NCBI GenBank assembly: GCA_030407085.1
Contig: CM059582.1
Span: 55,064,001-55,128,000, forward strand
Direction: 5' to 3'
Source: Trichopria drosophilae
Lineage: Eukaryota; Arthropoda; Insecta; Hymenoptera; Diapriidae
DNA length: 64,000 nt
Under the pieces are notes generated by a model. It had not been told where the DNA came from, did no database searches, and was given only the letters and a program-made list of their open reading frames with translations. The position numbers and the translations under genes are program-made. Below are positions 32,296 through 42,447 of this stretch, piece by piece (positions within the stretch are counted from its first letter, which is position 1; every line of letters begins with the position of its first letter).

Positions 32296-35241
32296 TCATG
32301 ATTGAATATGGAGTAGTGATGTATTAGGGTTAGATATATCGAATGAGAGGAGGTAGGTGTAGAAAGATGACTTTAATGTAGATGAGGTTGGTGATTTTTT
32401 TATGTGCTCAGAGAGTGAGTTCCAAAGTCTCGCAGCAGTGTAAGTAAACGAGTGGAAATATGGCCTACTCTTAGCCATCTGAACTAATAGGTTGCCTGCA
32501 GCAATTTTGGTGGAACGATTTGTTGACGCGGACCGACGGGTGAAAAGCTCTAACAGATAATATGGCTCGTTGTACGTCAGAATATTAAACGTAAGACTAC
32601 CTATAAAGTACAGATGTATGTACTTTATAGGAAGCCAGTTGATCTTACGACGATACGGCGACACATGACAGTCATGTTTCAGATTGAAAATAAAACGCAC
32701 GCATTGATTAAGTAGTCTCTGACATCTGTCACGACGCGATTGGGAGATGTCACTCAGAAGTGTAGAGCAGTAGTCAAGATGCGGAAAAATCAAAGGGATG
32801 ACTAGTTTCTGCCTGAGACTGGTCGAGAGGGCATTTTTGTTGTATTTTAAGCCGTGAAGTGCAAAGTTTACTCGTTTTAAAATTAGGTTAATTTGTGCGT
32901 TCCACGTTAGGGACGAGTCAAGTCTAAATCCCAGGGTTGTGACTTCATTCACAATTTGTACAGGCTCTCCATTTATGTTTATGTTAGGCTGTCCAATTTC
33001 AGAGATGACACGCAAGTTATGCGGTGAACCAAGAATTATTGCCTTAGTTTTGGCGACATTCAGTGACAGTTTATTTGTTTTGGCGTAGTCTGATATCGAC
33101 GCAGCGTCGGTGTTCAGGTTGGTAATAGCTATGTCAATATCTGGTACTTTACATTGAATCATTAGCTGTAAATCATCAGCGTATAGCATATGGGAGGAGT
33201 GGGCAAGAACGGTGGAGAGGTCGTTGATGAGTATTGAGAAGAGTAAGGGTCCCAGAATGGAGCCTTGAGGTACTCCTGCGAATACTTCAACCCACCCCGA
33301 GCGCTCGCCATCCGCTCCAACTACTGCCTGCTTGTGGTTTGTTAAATAGGAGTTGAACCATTTTAATGTTAAGGGTGAGATATTTAGGTTCTTAAGTTTC
33401 TGGAGAAGGGTGTGGATGTCAACCGTATCAAATGCTTTTGAAAAATCAAATAAAAGGAGGATGGTGATCATGCCATGTTCGATACCTCTACGAGCGTAGT
33501 CCACGATAGATAATAAGGCAGTCTGTGTGCTACAGCCTTTGCGAAATCCTGATTGCATTGGGTCTAGAAGATCGTTCACTTTAAGGTAATGTGACAGCTG
33601 GTTATGAACAATCCTCTCGAGAATTTTTGCTATGTAGCAAAGTGTGGCAATAGGACGGTAGACAGATGGTGCTAGCGGAGATGGTATTTTATTTACTGGC
33701 CTAATGAGAGAGTATTTCCAGCCTTGTGGAAATACTCCCGACCCTAGACTATCATTGAATAGGTCAAGAATTGGTTGATAGATCACTGGCCATGCGGCCG
33801 AAATGCAGTTATAGTCAATGCCATCAGATCCAGCCGACTTAGAAGCAATTGACTTTAGAGCATTTGTCAGACTTTCCATGCCTATCGTGCTGAAATGGAA
33901 CATATCCGGTGAATCAGGGAAGCTCAGATGATCTAGTACACGAGGGGCAGTCGATTGGGTGACGTTTGAGATGCTGCAGAAATATTTTTTCAGATCGTCA
34001 TGAGAGCAAATTAATGGAGGTGAAGGTTTTTTAGGTTTCACTAATCCTAGTTTTCTGAGTTCAGTCCATATCTCTTTAGATGATGTTAGAGGTTCTAACC
34101 GCCTAGCACAAAAAGTAGTGTGCGCCTTGAAGATCTTCCGCCTAGTTCTATTTCGCAATTCCGTAAAGTCACGAAATAAAATTAGGTCACCATTACGTCT
34201 GTATTTTTTGTGCAGTTTGTTACGTTGTTTGATCAGGGACCTTATTTCACTAGTCATCCATGGATTGTGATGTTTCGTAGGGGTAATGTTTACTAATGGA
34301 GCATGGATGTCATATAGATTCGAGAGGGCTCGTGTTAGAGAAACCTGCTTATCATCAACTGTCTTCAAAACGTTGTAGACGTCCCATTCTTCTTTTTGAA
34401 GATCTTCACAGTAGGAGACGGGCGAAAAATTTATAAGATTTCGGCAGGTAAAGGGACGTGGCAGTGGAGATGGAACTTTTAAATCAAGCTCGATGGCTAT
34501 TAGGTCATGATTAGATGTAGCGGGTCCTATCGATTGACTATAAGAGCGCACCTTAGAAATGTCACTTACAAGGCAGTGGTCGATCCAAGTGGATGACGTA
34601 CCTGTGGCGTGAGTTGACGAAAATGGAATGATCGTTAAGTTATGTGTGGAAGCGAAAGAACACAAGTAGCAAGACGCATAGTCGGTTCTGTTAAGATCAA
34701 TGTTTAGATCTCCCTTGAGCACGACGTTCGAGTATCGATGAATTATTCTGGCGAGATCCGCCTCTAGATCCCTAAACAGTGGGGCGTTTGGTGGTCGATA
34801 CGCCGTGATGAGAAGAATGGGCGATGTGGTTTGAAATGATAGCTCAGTAAATATATACTCCGTTTTATTATTAGATGAATTTGATGAAGAGGAGAGAATG
34901 GTGCGAGCAGTTAATGATTCGTGGACATAGATTGCAACTCCTCCGCCAGTCCTATGGGGTCTATCAGCGCGATAGATTCTGAAAGAATTTAGACCAACCG
35001 TGTGGTCTGAAGTTTGGGAGGTAAGCCATGATTCAGATACGCAGATGCTATGGAATGGGTGTGTAGTAAAATACGTATTAAGATTGGCTATGCGTCCCTT
35101 TGCTTTAAGCGATTGCGCGTTGATGTGACATAATCTAAGATAATTTGGAAATGAACCAGTCGCGTAATATGATGGGTTTCTATTTATGTTTCCGCTTACA
35201 GAGTTTGGTCGATTTTTAGATTTTAACAAATTAACATTCAC
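32296..35241 (-). CDS. Retrotransposon ORF2: endonuclease-reverse transcriptase, 981 aa
   Basis: Uninterrupted. Residues ~30-250 are an apurinic-type endonuclease: LRLCHINAQSLKAKG, VSESWLTS, YRADRPHRTGGGVAIYVHES, LLITAYRPP, VVLKGDLNIDLN, THATGTSSTWIDH and NHDLIAIEL, covering the metal-binding and His catalytic positions. Residues ~480-800 are the reverse transcriptase: YRPIATLCYIAKILERIVHN, GFRKGCSTQTALL, LLLFDFSKAFDTVD, GVPQGSILGPLLFSILINDL and the catalytic MLYADDLQLM. The C-terminus has RLWNSLSEHIKKS, characteristic of CR1/Jockey-group enzymes. It makes the target nick and primes cDNA synthesis there. The start ATG at 35241 is preceded by a stop-rich gap. The full length and lack of stops suggest it could still be active if supplied with ORF1. 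The clade assignment (CR1, L2 or Jockey) is tentative. Confidence 0.93.
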   Translation of the reverse strand: MNVNLLKSKNRPNSVSGNINRNPSYYATGSFPNYLRLCHINAQSLKAKGRIANLNTYFTTHPFHSICVSESWLTSQTSDHTVGLNSFRIYRADRPHRTGGGVAIYVHESLTARTILSSSSNSSNNKTEYIFTELSFQTTSPILLITAYRPPNAPLFRDLEADLARIIHRYSNVVLKGDLNIDLNRTDYASCYLCSFASTHNLTIIPFSSTHATGTSSTWIDHCLVSDISKVRSYSQSIGPATSNHDLIAIELDLKVPSPLPRPFTCRNLINFSPVSYCEDLQKEEWDVYNVLKTVDDKQVSLTRALSNLYDIHAPLVNITPTKHHNPWMTSEIRSLIKQRNKLHKKYRRNGDLILFRDFTELRNRTRRKIFKAHTTFCARRLEPLTSSKEIWTELRKLGLVKPKKPSPPLICSHDDLKKYFCSISNVTQSTAPRVLDHLSFPDSPDMFHFSTIGMESLTNALKSIASKSAGSDGIDYNCISAAWPVIYQPILDLFNDSLGSGVFPQGWKYSLIRPVNKIPSPLAPSVYRPIATLCYIAKILERIVHNQLSHYLKVNDLLDPMQSGFRKGCSTQTALLSIVDYARRGIEHGMITILLLFDFSKAFDTVDIHTLLQKLKNLNISPLTLKWFNSYLTNHKQAVVGADGERSGWVEVFAGVPQGSILGPLLFSILINDLSTVLAHSSHMLYADDLQLMIQCKVPDIDIAITNLNTDAASISDYAKTNKLSLNVAKTKAIILGSPHNLRVISEIGQPNININGEPVQIVNEVTTLGFRLDSSLTWNAQINLILKRVNFALHGLKYNKNALSTSLRQKLVIPLIFPHLDYCSTLLSDISQSRRDRCQRLLNQCVRFIFNLKHDCHVSPYRRKINWLPIKYIHLYFIGSLTFNILTYNEPYYLLELFTRRSASTNRSTKIAAGNLLVQMAKSRPYFHSFTYTAARLWNSLSEHIKKSPTSSTLKSSFYTYLLSFDISNPNTSLLHIQS

Positions 35242-35476
35242 TGATGTAGATTGAGTGACATTCTCTTGAGGTAGTAGTGATACCGATTCCAGTGTAGATT
35301 GCAGGTGACATGATTTGCTAGGTGATGCTAAGAGTCGACGTTTTCCGGTTAGTCATGGAAGAAGGTGTTTTAGATCATCTGCCTTGTGAATTTGCTGTGG
35401 TCTTGAATCAGCTTTATCATCTAACCGAGCAAAGATGGATCCATTTCGATGCCACACGTATTTAATTCCGAGTTCT

Positions 35477-36082
35477 TTAGCTCTGGTTCTCCTTCAGTGT
35501 GGTGAAAAGTTCAGACGGGAGCCATTCATTTAGATAGATCATTTGTTCTGGATGATTAGGAAACACTTCCGTAGATAGAAACCGTCCTTTACGTCTGAAA
35601 TTTGCCAAGAGAGTATCCGTAGTAGATGAATCTGCTAAAGCCACTCTAACGGTCTTAGGAGAATTATTCCTTACTGTCGAATGCATGCGAGTGGCTTCGG
35701 AGATGTCATTTGCCGATAGATCGACCTCGATATGTGATGCAAGTAAAATCACATCATCGACTAATTTTTCTCCTTCTGGTAGGCCCGAAATCAGTAAAGT
35801 ATTTCGATCCTTGGCTACCTCAAAGCGGCGGAGACGAAGTTGGTTGTAGTCTTTTCTCAGTTCTCAATTTTCATTCTCCAGTGTGATACAGCGCTCTAGC
35901 AAGGCATTGTGGTTTGATTTGATATCTTTGATGCCTTGTAGCCCCTCATGGAAGTCCGCTGATAGTTTAGTAAACTGGCTTGTCAAATTCGAGATATCAC
36001 TGTCTTGCTTAGCTGATCGGTCAAGAAAGTCAGCGTTTAGTTTAGCGACAGCAGCAAGTACAGGGTCCGAGTTAACATTTTG
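35477..36082 (-). pseudogene. Retrotransposon ORF1, one in-frame stop
   Basis: The reading from 36082 begins QNVNSDPVLAAVAKLNADFL, a heptad-like coiled coil through FTKLSADFHEGLQGIKDI and LLERCITLENEN. A TGA (near 35870) interrupts, then ELRKDYNQLRLRRFEVAKDR, LLISGLPEGEKL and MHSTVRNNSPKTVRVALADS, the region that resembles the RRM-like domain of LINE ORF1 proteins. It would coat element RNA. A TAG just upstream of 36082 and the absence of an ATG indicate 5' truncation. The intact part downstream of the stop has its own ATG at 35752. Confidence 0.75.
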
Positions 36083-37923
36083 CTCCTATCCGAGATGACA
36101 ATGACGATGTTGAAGATGTAAGTTGCACGGATGTGTGCTTATTCATATACTTGCAAATGGACGCCGTATAATCCAAGATCTGAAGCACATGGGCACAGGA
36201 ACCAGTCAAACAGCAATCGTTCCGATGGTTGTGTTTTCTCGAAGATTGCATCCCGGCAACAATTCCATGAGACTGATATAGAAAACGCGATTTTGGACAG
36301 CTGCATTTTTATCATTTTATCTTACATGTGCCGAGGTGTCCCTTTGTACGAGGGGAGTGGACTTCTTGTCCTCGGCAAATAATTGAGGTAAGATTCGTTT
36401 GTCTTTAAACTCAAAAGTGTATCTCGAACATGTCTACGAGATTATTGTTTATCTCCGTGGAGATATGTTTATGACGTGGAGACGTCACGTCGTTCAAGTG
36501 GTAAATTGGAGCCTTGGACAAATCGATTGCTACCGCTTTGAGTTTGCTGTATCAAAAGAAAATTATCCGGAAAAAGGCCACATCGAAAAATTTACGCTGC
36601 TCCAGAAGATGTGAATGGTGAATTATAAGGACTTGTCAATCATTTTGAGAATCAAAATGATCAACGCTCGCTAAAAGGAGATAAGTAGATAGCTTAGGGA
36701 ATTCCCTCTCTCTCTTGATATTTCGAATATATTTAAATCATATTGTTTAATTATAAAGGATGCGTACAACTAGTGCGATATTTGACGATGTACAAAGGGT
36801 ACGAATATTTTACTTTCATTTACTTGATAACTATCTCACTAACAAAAATTGCAAGGAAAGTGATAATTAATTTTTGTAAAGTTATGAATTTCTGTGTATG
36901 AAATCACACCGCACTTTGAATTTTAAAGTAATTAAAGTGATGATTGAACATAACTTTATGTGTCTTACGTTACCCAGCAATTTAATCATTGTCGATCCAA
37001 TTTTGTGAATAAAAGAAAAATCGTTACAAAGGGAAACTGCGGTCAACGAGTTAATAGTAATAATGGCAACTTTGAAAGGTTATTTTCGATTTCGATTCTT
37101 GTTTATTTTGAAAAAATGAAGGGCTCAAAATTTCATTTCTGAAAAATCATGAAACAAGTTACAATATGCCGGCAACAGTTTTAAATTTATTATTATTATT
37201 CAGTATTTGGCAATGCCGAACCTTTGATAACATTTTTAATTCATGTCAATAATAAATAGTACTTTTCGTAACATGTGCGTAAAATGGAGTTTTACGCACC
37301 GAGTGCATATTGCGCGCACGATGGGGGCGAAGCCGGCCATGAGTGTGCCGGAATTGCACGAGTGCGAAAAACTTTACGCACGCGTTGCGAACATTATTTT
37401 TTGATACTGTATGCGGAAAATTCTGTAAAATTAACGAGTGTGGTGAAGGGGGTGGGGAGGGGGGTTCGGGGGGGGCGGAGTTAATATGCTTTAATTGAAT
37501 TTATATGCTTTTCGCTATATATTGATTTAAAGCTATTACTACCTTCTATCGTGCATCCCCCCTCCACCAATCATATTTTAACTAGATCTTAATTTATTTT
37601 TCGGAAGAATATTATCTGATATCGTATCCGTATCACTCATTTTCAGAATTTTTAAATCCACACTATACAAGTTTATCACTCGATGACGCGAAAGGAATTG
37701 ATTGTAGTTTTATAGATGTTGGAAATCATTAATAGACCGTTCAATGTTCCGGAAATGTAAATAAACAACCCAAGTACGAATTAGAAGTAAAAATTTCTTG
37801 ATTTGTTGTTTGTTTATACAACGTAAGTTCAGTGACTGCGATTGTAATGTAGTCTATTTACATGATATGAATAAAAGAACATGTAAGATAATTGAAATAT
37901 TGATAAATATTCATTTGTTAACG
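36083..37923. other. Unassigned region upstream of the palindromic insertion
   Basis: Small frames at 36131-36382 and 36399-36614 show no recognisable domain. GATGTAAGT at 36114 resembles a splice donor, but no gene model can be supported. A GTGCGTAAAATGGAGTTTTA palindrome-like module lies at 37270-37295, and a G-rich stretch at 37440-37485. Confidence 0.4.
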
Positions 37924-37935
37924 ATATCCAGGTCT
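37924..37935. repeat. 12-bp target duplication (left)
   Basis: ATATCCAGGTCT, identical to 38985-38996, brackets the palindromic insertion. Confidence 0.9.
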
Positions 37936-38203
37936 TAAAATTAGAAGTTATTTCTTGGGTTTTCGGTCTCTCGTACTATAAAATAAATATTTTGAAGGTA
38001 AGTAAATAAAAATAAATAAGGTTGTGATGTCAACCAACGAAATATGCGATAATAAATTAATTTTGAAAATTAAATTTTTGGAGATAATATCGCGGACTAA
38101 ATTTTGATTAAACCACGGAATATAAGGAGTTAAGATAGTATTTAAGTAATAGATTTAGTTTCACTCTAGCGATATTATTTAAAATGACAAATTTTTGAAA
38201 AAT

Positions 38204-38277
38204 AACACGTTTCGTCCCAAGTATACCGGGTGGACTCGTCAGTAAGGCGACCCCGGTATACTCTGCCCTATACGTGT
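38204..38277 (-). ncRNA. Hammerhead ribozyme (family 2, left arm), intact
   Basis: On the minus strand: stem III ACACGT/ACGTGT, site GTA, stem I TAGGGC/GCCTTA (one G-T pair), core CTGACGA, stem II GTCC/GGAC, GAAA. All invariant bases are present. Loop I contains AGTATACCGGG and loop II CCCGGTATACT, which are perfectly complementary over 11 nt. Confidence 0.93.
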
Positions 38278-38560
38278 ATATGGTTTTGAAATTTTAGTTT
38301 TAATTTTAACTGTTTTTAAAAGAGGAGGAATATTAAAAACATTAAGAAAATTTAATTATTATTACATACGGTCAAAGAAAAATTCCTTATTGTCGTTTAT
38401 TCGACATCATATTTATTTAAAACCGGGCTTCCTAAATTCATATGTTTGCGTGCACGACATCCCGTTCACCGTCATTTTACGTATGTATTTTCTTAATGTT
38501 TTTAATATTCCCCCTCTTTTAAAAACATTTAAAATTAAAACTAAAATTTCAAAACCATAT

Positions 38561-38634
38561 ACACTTATAGGGCAGAGTATACCGGGGTCGCCTTACTGAC
38601 GAGTCCACCCGGTATACTTGGGACGAAACGTGTT
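38561..38634 (+). ncRNA. Hammerhead ribozyme (family 2, right arm), stem III mutated
   Basis: Same core as the left-arm copy (CTGACGA 38596-38602, GTCC/GGAC, GAAA 38625-38628) and the same 11-nt loop complementarity. A G-to-T change at 38565 breaks the stem III pair next to the cleavage site (ACACTTA in place of ACACGTA), so activity is probably reduced. Confidence 0.88.
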
Positions 38635-38984
38635 ATTTTTCAAAAATAGTCATTTTAAATAATATCGCTAGAGGGAAACTAAATCTATTACTTAAATACT
38701 AATCTTAACTCCTTATATTCCGTGGTTTAATCAAAATTTAGTCCGCGATATTATCTCCAAAAATTTAATTTTCAAAATTAATTTATTATCGCATATTTCG
38801 TTGGTTGACATCACAACCTTATTTATTTTTATTTACTTAACTTCAAAATATTTATTTTATAGTACGAGAGACCGAAAACCCAAGAAATAACTTCTAATTT
38901 TAAAATTAATTTTAAATTTAATTATTATTACATACGGTCAAAGAAAAATTCCTTATTGTCGTTTATTCGACATCATATTTATTT

Positions 38985-38996
38985 ATATCCAGGTCT
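38985..38996. repeat. 12-bp target duplication (right)
   Basis: ATATCCAGGTCT, exact match to 37924-37935. Confidence 0.9.
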
Positions 38997-39231
38997 ACTG
39001 CAGAAATTAGCCTAGTAAAAATTTTGCACTAAAAACGGTGCGCAAAATCGAATTTTACGCATACGTGTGTCAAAAATGTCTTAATTCCTCAATATTTTCC
39101 CCAAATATTCGTTGTATGATCTCAATGTAAGAAAACAATGTCCGTGAACCTCACAGAACACTTACTAAGGTGAACATATTAATTTCCTTAACATAACAAT
39201 AAATATTTATATTCAAAATTATCTTTTGTAG

Positions 39232-39332
39232 ACGCTGTTCGAAAACAGTTCCCCATGAAGACTGACCAGCACTTTCAGGCCCACATTTCATCATGGCTAA
39301 AGTATGCCAAAACAAGATTTGATAGACAACAG
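39232..39332 (+). other. Candidate isolated exon
   Basis: 101 bases are open in one frame (AVRKQFPMKTDQHFQAHISS, then WLKYAKTRFDRQQ) between a pyrimidine-rich acceptor ending TTTTGTAG and a donor CAG/GTACTC. It is distinctly more GC-rich than its flanks. I found no neighbouring exon that it clearly joins. It could be a host exon or part of a transposase gene. Confidence 0.45.
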
Positions 39333-39864
39333 GTACTCATCCTTTTTATCAAAATTAAGTAACGTCAAATAAATAATTTTGAATTTCTTTTTTAGGCAAA
39401 AATCGTCACGAATTCTGTCTAAAGTGAAAAAATAATCTTTTATAAATTTTTATAAAAAAATGTTAAATTTTAATATAAACTTTTTAAAATAAATATATGG
39501 TTTCGCATATCACGTATTTCATATTAATAAATAAATATAATTTAAAGCATATAAGACTAATTTTATTTTAAATTTCCCTATAACAGTTGGCATTTTTTTG
39601 GCAAGCAATTTTAACGATAAGAATTACTATTTATTGCTTAGTTTACTATATTTAATAACAATTTTTCACTTATTGAAAGTCTCTACTAAAAGTGCCAAGA
39701 AATATTGCATGCCCACGAGCAATGATTCTCCCCCTATCGATGTCTTTGGTCTTTATTTTGATCCTTTTGACCTTTGCATCTTTACATAAAAAATAATTAC
39801 AAAAGATGTCGATAGAGGGAGAATCATCGCTCGTGGATATACAAAACAAATTCCACTTCAAATT
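39333..39864. other. Unassigned AT-rich region
   Basis: Contains a small imperfect inverted repeat around 39700-39840 (GCCCACGAGCAATGATTCTC against GAGAATCATCGCTCGTGGAT). No gene. Confidence 0.45.
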
Positions 39865-40191
39865 TCCCCCGTTAATGTGGCATTTTTGAAACGTCGCAAA
39901 TACGACGTTCAGTTTATGCGACGTTTACGAAACATTTATCCAACATTAGGAAAGCAGGGAAGCGTCAAGAAATTAATAATGTAACGTTTTTACAACGTTG
40001 GATGCATAGTTTCCAAACGTCGCAGGTACATTACGAATGAAACGTTATTTAAAAACCGTAAATGTGGCAGGACATTTCTGGTTCCAAGGACGTCGCAAAA
40101 ATGTTTTTGCAATGAAACAAGATTCGTCGCATGGCTATAATGCGACGTTTCAAAGATGTTGCTGTAACGGAATATTGTTTAGCGGGAATCA
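39865..40191. repeat. ACGT-rich repeat, partner of 29698-29905
   Basis: Closes with GTTTAGCGGGA. Rich in GCGACGTTT and AACGT words. Inverted relative to the copy at 29698. Confidence 0.6.
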
Positions 40192-40990
40192 ATATTTATT
40201 ATTCGATAAATATAGAATATCTTAATGCAGTACTTTTTTACATATGTAATAAAGTGTGTCTAATTTCTGTACTCTCCTTTTTTAAAAATTATATAATATT
40301 ATTATTTATGTAACTCCGTACGATTTCCGCGTTTTATCGTACATGATTTGCGTACAATAAGTAGCGCTTTATTGTACACGATGAATAGAGTACAATAAAG
40401 TGCCCGTATACGTACTCTATTCAAGCTACAGCGTCAGATGTATGCTAACAATGCGTCTATATTATACGTATACGTTGCGTATGCGTATACGACCATTTAT
40501 CGTCAAACGTCGTACACGATAGTCGGATACGATGACCATTCCTACGTATACCAGACGTAGGGCGTGCATGTTCTAACCTGTTCAAAAATGCCGAAATATA
40601 TATATAAAAAGGGAACGTCACAATATAACTTTACAGGTTATAGTATACATGGGTTTTATTTTAATTTTTAAAAATTGAAACAAAACCCATGACCCTTTTA
40701 GGGATTCGCATGCGCCCGTACGGTTGAAAGCGGATGCTCATTTTCATTTCACATCATTTCAAATTGTCCATCGGGACCTTCTCTAGCCTTACCAACCCTC
40801 TCTGCAATCCTTCTCTAAAATGAATCTTTATAAACTTGGAAATCGTATCTTCGTTACATAAAATATCGTATGCAACGTGGAGGCAAGGTCTTTGTACACC
40901 TCGCGAGAGCAACTTAGCCTCCATGTTACATAATGTACTATTAGTCCTTTTTTTTGTTGCATATTTATCACTTAATTTCATCGAGCTTAT
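40192..40990. other. Non-coding with GTATACG-rich stretch
   Basis: Bases 40330-40560 are rich in overlapping GTAC, GTATAC and TACGTA words (for example ATTATACGTATACGTTGCGT). Bases 40855-40950 share phrases with 61870-61940 (AAATATCGTATG.AACGTG and CATGTT.CATAAT.TACTATT). No gene. Confidence 0.45.
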
Positions 40991-41620
40991 GGGGCAAAAT
41001 TTCTCAAGTGGTCCAATCCAAAAAATCGATGTTCTCCGATCGGGCTAAAAATGTACTGAACTGTTGCTCTATACAACAGTATCGTATGGTACAAAATTTA
41101 TCTCGCTCCGATCGATAATTCCTGAAGTAGAGGGGGGTGAAGTTTTGTGGCTCCCGCGAAAACCAGTCTATTTAAACACGTATAACTTTTTATAGACATC
41201 ATGAAACAAAATTTTGCTAACCACCTTTTTTCTTCATATTAGAAATACCTTTCAGATGGTTGTACTTAAATTTCGCTGTAACCAAAATTTGACCATTTTT
41301 TTTGTAAATTAAAAACATATTGTACTTTTTTACAATGATGGACATGTTTTATGGTTCTAAAAGTATCTTAGAACGAAAGCTGAGCTTTTTTTCCTATAAG
41401 ACTACCAATTTTCAAGAGGGCTTTTTTTGTTGTTTTCGAGATATTGCATTTCGAATTGCTGAACGCGCCCATCCGACCACCGTGTGTGCGCCATGCGCCC
41501 ATAACGCGGCACCGCTCCAGCTCAAGGCGCTGTAGTTCGATTTTGTTCACATTAATTTATACGTTTTTTTCAGGTTGAACATGAATCTCTCAGCTAAATC
41601 GCTTTATTTCGTCGTGTAAA
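40991..41620 (+). repeat. Left inverted repeat of the 7.3-kb transposon
   Basis: Complementary to 47668-48298. Open frames in it (for example 41320-41535) are mirrored non-coding sequence. Confidence 0.88.
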
Positions 41621-42447
41621 AACATTTTGCAGGCAAAATTTCTCAAGAGTACCAGTGTAAGAAATCGAAGTTGTCTGAATCATCGGGTAAATTGTAGTAC
41701 TATTATATAGTATCCAGTATAAACAATATCATACAGTTTTACTAACTATTCGCTGAGATAGAGTGCGCGACAATTTTCTATTTTTTATCAGAAGCCTTGT
41801 TTTCTAACGTTTCTATCGATTCTATACACACGTAGAAAATATTTGCGTATATCGTTTTCGATAGAGAATGGCATGTTCTTTGGAATAAAAGATCAATTTT
41901 TTCAAAAAATACTTATTTCATCCATATTTATGTAAACAAAAATTAAATTATATTCTTCTGATTGACGGCCGACTTTTAAGTATTTCAAAAAGAAAGGTGA
42001 GAGTTTTTCCTAAAAGATTGCTGAGTTTCAAATGGCTTCTTTATACTTGAGTAATTAAATTAAACATTTTGTAAACGCCAATTCCGCCTGCGCCCGAGTC
42101 GCGAGGCACTTCGTACGGTTCTCTTTACTTGTCGCCTTCCCGCGGAGCCCGACACGTCTACAACACTGATCTCGCGTCCGCACGTTGAACGTCTTTCTCG
42201 ATAAAGAAGTATTGATATACGATCAAAGTTAACAATTATTTTTTTTGCCTTCTTATTTCAACATTTGATTTCATGTTCATTTTTTAGAGACGAATCTAAA
42301 AGTACTGTATTTTTGTGTTGTAAATTTATGAAAAAAGCGTTCGGACTATTTCGAACAATTCACTTTCTGGTATTCCTTTCGTTCTAGATTGAACTAAATC
42401 CGTTGATTATTTTTATCCATACAATAGTAAGTTTTTTCAAAATCAAA
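41621..42447. other. Subterminal and 5' region of transposase gene A
   Basis: Begins with a degenerate copy of the transposon end (41632-~41700). A GC-richer stretch at 42085-42190 could hold the promoter. No other gene. Confidence 0.45.

Larger units (their letters stand above)
32010..36082 (-). mobile_element. CR1/Jockey-type non-LTR retrotransposon
   Basis: On the minus strand: an ORF1 with coiled coil and RNA-binding-like domain (36082-35477), a 235-bp gap, ORF2 (35241-32296), a ~270-bp 3' UTR and a short (AAAC)n tail (32012-32030), typical of CR1/Jockey-like 3' ends. ORF1 has no start in frame at its 5' end, so the copy is probably 5'-truncated. The intact ORF2 argues for a recent insertion. 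Target duplications were not found. Confidence 0.9.
37936..38984. mobile_element. Palindromic hammerhead-bearing insertion (family 2)
   Basis: 1049 bp with a perfect 12-bp target duplication. The two arms (37936-38352 and 38487-38903) are nearly complementary, each with one hammerhead. The central 38349-38419 segment recurs exactly at the right end (38915-38985), so a full unit is preceded by an inverted partial unit. Target duplication length, inverted/tandem unit layout and internal hammerheads all match the terminal arrangement described for Penelope-like elements, but no RT is present. Its arms share CGGTCTCTCG and ATCG.TAGAGGGAA phrases with family 1. Confidence 0.88.

Noticed and set aside
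36399..36614. 71-residue frame possibly coding
   Set aside because: No domain, unremarkable start context and no neighbouring coding evidence.
41320..41535. Open frames in the inverted repeats (also 47481-47969 and 40836-41048)
   Set aside because: They lie in non-coding transposon arms and appear in mirrored form; no protein similarity.
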